37,845 bases of DNA from Streptomyces bobili (GTDB lineage Bacteria; Actinomycetota; Actinomycetes; Streptomycetales; Streptomycetaceae): the NCBI RefSeq assembly GCF_002154575.1, contig NZ_MUBA01000262.1, positions 186-38,030 of the forward strand. Reading direction: 5' to 3'. The position numbers and the translations under genes were made by a program. Of this stretch, positions 33,215 to 37,845 are shown piece by piece (the first letter of the stretch is position 1; each line of letters starts with the position of its first letter). The notes beneath the pieces were generated by a model. The model searched no databases and had not been told where the DNA came from. It was given only the letters and a program-made list of their open reading frames with translations.

Positions 33215-33567
33215 GACCGCTCCTGTCCGCATCAACGAAGGTGGGCGTGATGGATGTGGGGAGGTGGGTCCTGCGGCATACGGGGTGGGTGGTGCCGGGT
33301 GCTGCGGGGCGTACCGCGAGCCGGGCGCGCCGGGGCGCGGGCCGGCAGGCGGCTGCCGGGGTCGTGCTCGTCGCACGGCGTGCTCTCGTCGTACGGCGGG
33401 CTCTGGTCGTACGGGGTCCTGTACCGGAGGAGCCTTCCCACCCTATTCGGGTGAGCAATCCGGCACGTTGTTAACTACTCGCGCGTATGTATTCACAAAC
33501 TCGTACTCCGTCCGTGGGAGATTCTCGCGAGTTCCGAGAACGTTCCTGCCGAGTTCCTCGGGAGTCC
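33215..33567 (-). promoter_or_regulatory. Leader and promoter region of the glgE operon
   Basis: These 353 bases separate the protease stop from glgE. An A+T-rich patch at 33466-33500 may hold the operon promoter: on the minus strand TTGTGA (33498-33493) and TTAACA (33474-33469) with an 18-base spacer, a weak match. That would give a leader of about 250 bases. The leader contains the 18-bp repeats at 33361-33414. A frame of 69 codons (33441-33232) crosses them but has no good ribosome site. Confidence 0.35.
33361..33414. repeat. Three 18-bp tandem repeats upstream of glgE
   Basis: Units at 33361-33378, 33379-33396 and 33397-33414 share the core GCTC...GTCGTACGG (first copy GTCGCACGG). On the minus strand they could encode PYDQSP/PYDESTP/CDEH. 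There are no spacers, so this is not a CRISPR array. The function is unknown. Confidence 0.7.
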
Positions 33568-34890
33568 TCAAGGACGCGTCACCCGCAGGAGTCTGTCCGG
33601 CGAACCGGGCCCCCGGCCGGACACCTTGCCGTTCGTGGCCCCCGCGACCAGGGCCCGCTGCACCTGGGCGGGCGTGGCCCTCGGACGCGTCGCGAGATAC
33701 AGCGCGGCCACGCCCGCCGCGTGCGGGGCCGCCATCGACGTACCGGACCAGGTCGCGCGCCCCGTGTCGCTCGTGTGCGCCGTCGAGACGATGGACACCC
33801 CCGGGGCGAACAGGTCGAGGGCTGAGCCGTGGTTGGAGTACGCGAGGCGGACGTCCCGGCGGTCGGTCGCCCCGACGGTGATCGCCTCTATGACGTCGGC
33901 GGGGGAGTACAGGGCTGCCGCCCGGCCCTCGTTCCCGGCGGCGACGGTGTAGGTCACGCCGGAGCGGATCGACGCGCGGACGGCCGCGTCCAGCTGCGCG
34001 CTGTACGGGCCGCCCAGGCTGAGGTTGGCGACCGCCGGTTTCCGCGCGTGCCGGGTGACCCAGTCGATGCCGGCGATGACCCGCGCGGTGGTGCCGGCGC
34101 CCGCGCTGTCCAGCACCCGGACGGAGACCACCTTCGCCTTCTTGGCGACCCCGGCGCCGCTGCCCGCGACGGTACCGGCGACATGGGTGCCATGTCCGTT
34201 GCCGTCCCCCGCGCCGCGGTCGCCGCCCACGAAGTCCCACCCGTACGACGCCCGGCCGCCGAAGTCCCGGTGCGTGATCCGTACGCCGGTGTCGATGACG
34301 TACACCGTCACCCCGGCCCCCGCGGAGGCCGGCGCGCTGTAGCCGCCGTCCAGGGGGAGGCCCGCCTGATCGAGACGGTCGAGGCCCCAGGAGGGGGGCC
34401 GCTGCCGCTGCCGCGTCGGGGCGGTTCGCGGGGGCGTGGTCCGCGGGGTCCGGGCGGTTAGCGGGGGTGTGGTCCGCCGGGTCGTGTCGAGGGCCACCCG
34501 CGTGTCCTGGACGACCGACACCACCCGTGGGTCGGCCGCGAGCCGCCGTGCCTGTCCCGCGGTCGCCTCGACGGCGAAACCGTTGAGGACCGTGCCGTAG
34601 GTGTGGCTGATCCGGGCCCCGTACCGTGCGGCGATGCCCCGGCCCGCGGCCGGTGCCCGCACCCCCTCTTCGAGCGTCACGAGATAACTGCCGTCGACGG
34701 TGCCGGGCTGACCGGCGCCGCCTATCGCCCCCTCCGGTGGTGCGGCGTGCGCGGGTGGTGTGGCCTGCCTGGGCGGGGTGATGGGTGGTGTGGCGTGCGC
34801 GGGTGGGGTGATGGCCGAGAACACCAGGGTCGTGGCGACCGCGATGAGACCCCCCACCCGGCGCAGACGCCGTGTCCGCGTCCGAGCCAT
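33568..34890 (-). CDS. Exported subtilisin-like serine protease (S8 family)
   Basis: The product has 440 residues. A basic N-terminus and hydrophobic segment (12-27) form a signal peptide, followed by a Pro-rich stretch (28-52). An inhibitor I9 propeptide domain spans about 65-135 (SYLVTLEEG, VLNGFAVEATAGQARRLAADP). A Thr/Pro/Arg linker (138-165) leads to the S8 domain with Asp200 (VYVIDTG), His233 (NGHGTHVAG), Asn320 (AAGN) and Ser385 (SGTSMAAPH). All catalytic residues are present. The start at 34890 was chosen because GGAGGGG lies about 10-12 bases upstream; an ATG at 34944 in frame lacks a signal-like start. The linker is a likely autoprocessing site. It diverges from glgP and shows no functional link to it. 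Confidence 0.93.
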   Translation of the reverse strand: MARTRTRRLRRVGGLIAVATTLVFSAITPPAHATPPITPPRQATPPAHAAPPEGAIGGAGQPGTVDGSYLVTLEEGVRAPAAGRGIAARYGARISHTYGTVLNGFAVEATAGQARRLAADPRVVSVVQDTRVALDTTRRTTPPLTARTPRTTPPRTAPTRQRQRPPSWGLDRLDQAGLPLDGGYSAPASAGAGVTVYVIDTGVRITHRDFGGRASYGWDFVGGDRGAGDGNGHGTHVAGTVAGSGAGVAKKAKVVSVRVLDSAGAGTTARVIAGIDWVTRHARKPAVANLSLGGPYSAQLDAAVRASIRSGVTYTVAAGNEGRAAALYSPADVIEAITVGATDRRDVRLAYSNHGSALDLFAPGVSIVSTAHTSDTGRATWSGTSMAAPHAAGVAALYLATRPRATPAQVQRALVAGATNGKVSGRGPGSPDRLLRVTRP

Positions 34891-35248
34891 GGTTCGAGTT
34901 CCCCTCCTCGAGTCGACGCACGACGGCGGTGCCGGGTGCGCCACCCGCAGCCTCTCGTGCGGCGTGAAGTGTCACAAGGTGGCCCGCGGGGGTGGAATCG
35001 GCCATAAAGGGGCGCACTGGGGGGCTCCAAGGCGCCGGTCAGGGCATCCGGGCGAGCCGGGCCGGGCGATCCGATCGTCCGGCGCGGCGACCGGAACGTC
35101 CGGAGGGGCGCGAGAAGCCCCGCCGGGGGCCGAAGTACAGGCTCGGCTGCGGCAGCCTCCAGCAACTCCGGCACCGACGCCGGTACCGTCATCAGAGACG
35201 TTGACGCACACTGCCGTGCGCCACTCCTCACGCACGCCGAGGTGGAAT
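34891..35248. other. Divergent intergenic region between protease and phosphorylase
   Basis: These 358 bases hold no gene I can support. Open frames exist on both strands but lack ribosome sites and family signatures. It contains the near-perfect palindrome at 35062-35082. No convincing -35/-10 pair is visible for either gene. Confidence 0.5.
35062..35082. promoter_or_regulatory. 21-bp near-perfect palindrome
   Basis: The arms CCGGGCGATC and GATCGTCCGG match at nine of ten positions around a central C. It lies about 167 bases upstream of the phosphorylase start and 172 bases upstream of the protease start. It could be an operator for either; this is not supported by anything else. Confidence 0.3.
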
Positions 35249-37845
35249 GTGAAGGCGATCCGTCGATTCACTGTCCGACCCCTTCTCCCCGAACCCCTCC
35301 GGCCGCTCAGTGACCTCGCGCGCAATCTGCGCTGGTCATGGCATGCGGAAACCCGCGAACTCTTCCGCTCCGTCGACCCCGAACACTGGGCGACCGCGGG
35401 CGGCGACCCCGTACGGCTGCTGGGCGGCGTACGCGCCGCACGCCTCCAGGAACTGGCCGAGGACCACCAGTTCCTGACCCGGCTGACCGCCGCGGCCGAC
35501 GATCTCAACGACTACATGACCGGCGAGCGCTGGTATCAGGCGCAGTCCGCCGAGCTGCCCGCCGCCATCGCCTACTTCTCCCCGGAGTTCGGTGTCACGG
35601 CCGCCCTGCCCCAGTACTCAGGCGGCCTTGGCATCCTCGCCGGCGACCATCTGAAGGCGGCCAGCGACCTGGGCGTCCCCCTCATCGGGGTCGGGCTGCT
35701 CTACCGGCACGGCTACTTCCGCCAGACCCTCTCCCGCGAGGGCTGGCAGCAGGAGCACTATCCCGTCCTCGACCCCAACGAGCTGCCGGTCAGCCAGCTC
35801 AAGGAGGACGACGGCACCCCCGCCCAGGTCTCCCTCGCCCTCCCCGGCGGAAAACAGCTCCACGCCCGGATCTGGCTGGCCCAGGTCGGCCGTGTGCCGC
35901 TGCTGATGCTCGACTCCGACGTCGAGGACAACGACGTCGGCGAACGCGGGGTGACCGACCGGCTCTACGGCGGCGGCAGCGAACACCGCCTCCTCCAGGA
36001 GATGCTGCTCGGCATAGGAGGTGTCCGGGCGGTACGCACGTACTGCCGGCTCACCGGGCACGCCCCGCCCGAGGTGTTCCACACCAACGAGGGGCACGCC
36101 GGGTTCCTCGGCCTGGAGCGGATCGCCGAGCTGTGCGACGACGGACTCGACTTCGACTCCGCCCTCGAAGCGGTCCGAGCCGGCACCGTCTTCACCACCC
36201 ACACCCCCGTCCCGGCCGGCATCGACCGCTTCGACCGCGAACTCGTCGCCCGGCACTTCGGTCCCGGCGCCGAACTCCCGCGCATCGACGTCGGCCGCAT
36301 CCTCACCCTGGGCATGGAGACCTATCCGGGCGGCGAGGCCAACCTCTTCAACATGGCGGTGATGGGCCTGCGCCTCGCCCAGCGCGCCAACGGCGTCTCG
36401 CTCCTGCACGGCCAGGTCAGCCGGGAGATGTTCGCCGGCCTGTGGCCCGGCTTCGACGCCGAGGAGGTCCCGATCACCTCCGTCACCAACGGCGTGCACG
36501 CCCCCACCTGGGTCGCCCCCGAGGTGCTGCGGCTGGGCGCCCGGCAGATCGGCGACCAGCGCGCAGAGGACGCCCTCAGCGTCGGCGGCTCCGACCGCTG
36601 GGACTCCGTCGCCGACATCGCCGACCAGGACATCTGGGACCTCCGCCGCGACCTGCGCGAGCAGCTCGTCATGGAGGTACGGCAGCGGCTGCGGGCCTCC
36701 TGGCGGCAGCGCGGCGCGGGCACGGCCGAGCTGGGCTGGATCGACGGAGTCCTCGACCCCGACGTCCTCACCATCGGATTCGCGCGCCGCGTCCCGTCGT
36801 ACAAGCGGCTGACACTGATGCTGCGCGACCGCGACCGCCTGATGGACCTGCTCCTGCACCCGGACCGTCCGATCCAGATCGTGGTGGCGGGCAAGGCGCA
36901 CCCGGCGGACGACGGCGGCAAGAGGCTCGTCCAGGAACTGGTGCGCTTCGCCGACGACCCGCGCGTGCGCCACCGCATCGTCTTCCTCCCCGACTACGGC
37001 ATGGCGATGGCGCAGAAGCTGTACCCCGGCTGCGACATCTGGCTCAACAACCCGCTGCGCCCGCTGGAGGCCTGCGGCACCTCCGGAATGAAGGCGGCGC
37101 TCAACGGCTGTCTCAACCTCTCCGTCCTGGACGGCTGGTGGGACGAGTGGTTCCAGCCCGACTTCGGCTGGGCCATCCCCACCGCGGACGGCTCCGGCAT
37201 GGACGCCGACCACCGCGACGACATCGAGGCGGCGGCGCTGTACGACTTGCTGGAGCAGCGCGTCACCCCCCGCTTCTACGAGCCCGGCGCGGGCGGGCTG
37301 CCCGACCGCTGGATCGAGATGGTCCGCCAGACCATCACCCTCCTCGGCCCGAAGGTGCTGGCCGGCCGTATGGTCCGCGAGTACGTCGAACGCCTCTACA
37401 CCCCGGCGGCCCAGGCCCACCGCGCCCTCGGCCCCGACACGGCCCGCGACCTCGCCGCCTGGAAGGCGAAGGTGCGCGCCTCCTGGCACACCGTCACCGT
37501 CGACCACGTCGAGACCTCGGCGGCCACCCCGACCGCCGAACTCGGCACGATGCTCGCCCTCCGCGTCCGCCTGCGCCTCGGCGACCTCACCCCCGACGAC
37601 GTCGAGGTGCAGGCCGTCTCCGGCCGAGTCGACGCGGAGGACCGCATCACGGACGGCACGGCCGTCCCCCTGAAACCGGTGGGCGGCCCCGATCTGGAGG
37701 GCCGCTGGGTCTACGAGGGCCCCCTCTCCCTCGACCGCACGGGCCCGTACGGCTACACCGTCCGCATCCTGCCGGACCATCCGCTGATCGCCTCGGGCGC
37801 GGAGTTGGGGCTGGTGGCGGGGCCTTCGGAGGAACTGGCTGAGGG
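35249..37845 (+). CDS. glgP: Alpha-glucan (glycogen/maltodextrin) phosphorylase, C-terminus cut by the window end
   Basis: The enzyme releases glucose 1-phosphate from alpha-1,4-glucan using pyridoxal phosphate. The 865 visible codons cover nearly the whole of this actinobacterial/archaeal-type phosphorylase (TIGR02094-like). An N-terminal DUF3417-type segment (RPLSDLARNLRWSWH) is followed by AYFSPEFGV, YSGGLGILAGDHLK, FHTNEGHAGFL, TSVTNGVHAPTW and GFARRVPSYKR. The cofactor-lysine motif GTSGMKAAL lies at about 609-617. Only a short C-terminal end can be missing. The GTG at 35249 follows GAGGTGG by 3 bases. Placed next to the GlgE operon, it provides the degradation arm of the same glucan pool. 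Confidence 0.95.
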   Translation, partial: MKAIRRFTVRPLLPEPLRPLSDLARNLRWSWHAETRELFRSVDPEHWATAGGDPVRLLGGVRAARLQELAEDHQFLTRLTAAADDLNDYMTGERWYQAQSAELPAAIAYFSPEFGVTAALPQYSGGLGILAGDHLKAASDLGVPLIGVGLLYRHGYFRQTLSREGWQQEHYPVLDPNELPVSQLKEDDGTPAQVSLALPGGKQLHARIWLAQVGRVPLLMLDSDVEDNDVGERGVTDRLYGGGSEHRLLQEMLLGIGGVRAVRTYCRLTGHAPPEVFHTNEGHAGFLGLERIAELCDDGLDFDSALEAVRAGTVFTTHTPVPAGIDRFDRELVARHFGPGAELPRIDVGRILTLGMETYPGGEANLFNMAVMGLRLAQRANGVSLLHGQVSREMFAGLWPGFDAEEVPITSVTNGVHAPTWVAPEVLRLGARQIGDQRAEDALSVGGSDRWDSVADIADQDIWDLRRDLREQLVMEVRQRLRASWRQRGAGTAELGWIDGVLDPDVLTIGFARRVPSYKRLTLMLRDRDRLMDLLLHPDRPIQIVVAGKAHPADDGGKRLVQELVRFADDPRVRHRIVFLPDYGMAMAQKLYPGCDIWLNNPLRPLEACGTSGMKAALNGCLNLSVLDGWWDEWFQPDFGWAIPTADGSGMDADHRDDIEAAALYDLLEQRVTPRFYEPGAGGLPDRWIEMVRQTITLLGPKVLAGRMVREYVERLYTPAAQAHRALGPDTARDLAAWKAKVRASWHTVTVDHVETSAATPTAELGTMLALRVRLRLGDLTPDDVEVQAVSGRVDAEDRITDGTAVPLKPVGGPDLEGRWVYEGPLSLDRTGPYGYTVRILPDHPLIASGAELGLVAGPSEELAE

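Noticed and set aside
33361..33414. CRISPR-like array
   Set aside because: The 18-bp units are directly adjacent with no spacers, and no cas gene is present.
34972..35508. Minus-strand open frame running from the intergenic gap into glgP
   Set aside because: It overlaps the conserved N-terminus of the phosphorylase and has shadow-like composition.

Overview
The window looks like chromosomal core DNA from a Streptomyces. G+C is very high (about 70% or more), third codon positions are almost all G or C, and GTG and even TTG starts with GGAGG-type ribosome sites are common. Streptomycete families are frequent: DUF6230/DUF6114, a mycothiol-dependent DinB-like enzyme, and the GlgE maltosyltransferase cluster. 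From memory, the gene order resembles the Streptomyces coelicolor SCO5418-SCO5444 interval; this was not checked. I see no rRNA, tRNA, CRISPR array, insertion sequence, integrase or phage gene.

Layout. (1) 1-1.6 kb: a truncated TetR regulator diverging from a thioredoxin-TPR (CnoX/YbbN-like) gene, with a perfect palindrome between them. (2) 1.6-5.6 kb: a long non-coding region with two related palindromes, then a three-gene envelope operon (DUF6230 exported protein, DUF6114 four-helix membrane protein, long exported protein with an acidic disordered stalk), then a small unknown gene, each block closed by a strong hairpin. (3) 5.7-11.8 kb: central carbon genes pyk, ackA and pta on the minus strand, with pfkA diverging. 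(4) 11.8-16.5 kb: an XRE-type regulator, a CitA/DcuS-type two-component system and a divergent DctA-type symporter. (5) 16.7-22.7 kb: regulators paired with targets: TetR/MFS efflux pump, MarR/mycothiol-type enzyme, an Lrp regulator diverging from an epimerase-like gene, and a MerR-thioredoxin operon. (6) 22.8-25.1 kb: a HelD-family RNA polymerase-recycling ATPase. (7) 25.2-33.2 kb, minus strand: glgE-treS-mak(pep2)-glgB, the GlgE pathway for alpha-glucan. Then an exported subtilisin-like protease and, diverging from it, a glycogen/maltodextrin phosphorylase cut by the window end.

How the genes fit together. In block 7, TreS interconverts trehalose and maltose, Mak phosphorylates maltose, GlgE polymerises maltose-1-phosphate and GlgB branches the chain, while the adjacent phosphorylase degrades alpha-glucan. 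pfkA, pyk, pta and ackA carry the resulting hexose phosphate down to acetate, and the symporter with its sensor handles C4-dicarboxylates or a similar substrate.

The least explained parts are the DUF6230/DUF6114/stalk-protein operon with its palindromes, and the disordered N-terminal tails on GlgB (Lys/Ala, histone H1-like) and GlgE (Ser/Pro/Asp repeats), which lie in one operon and have opposite character.
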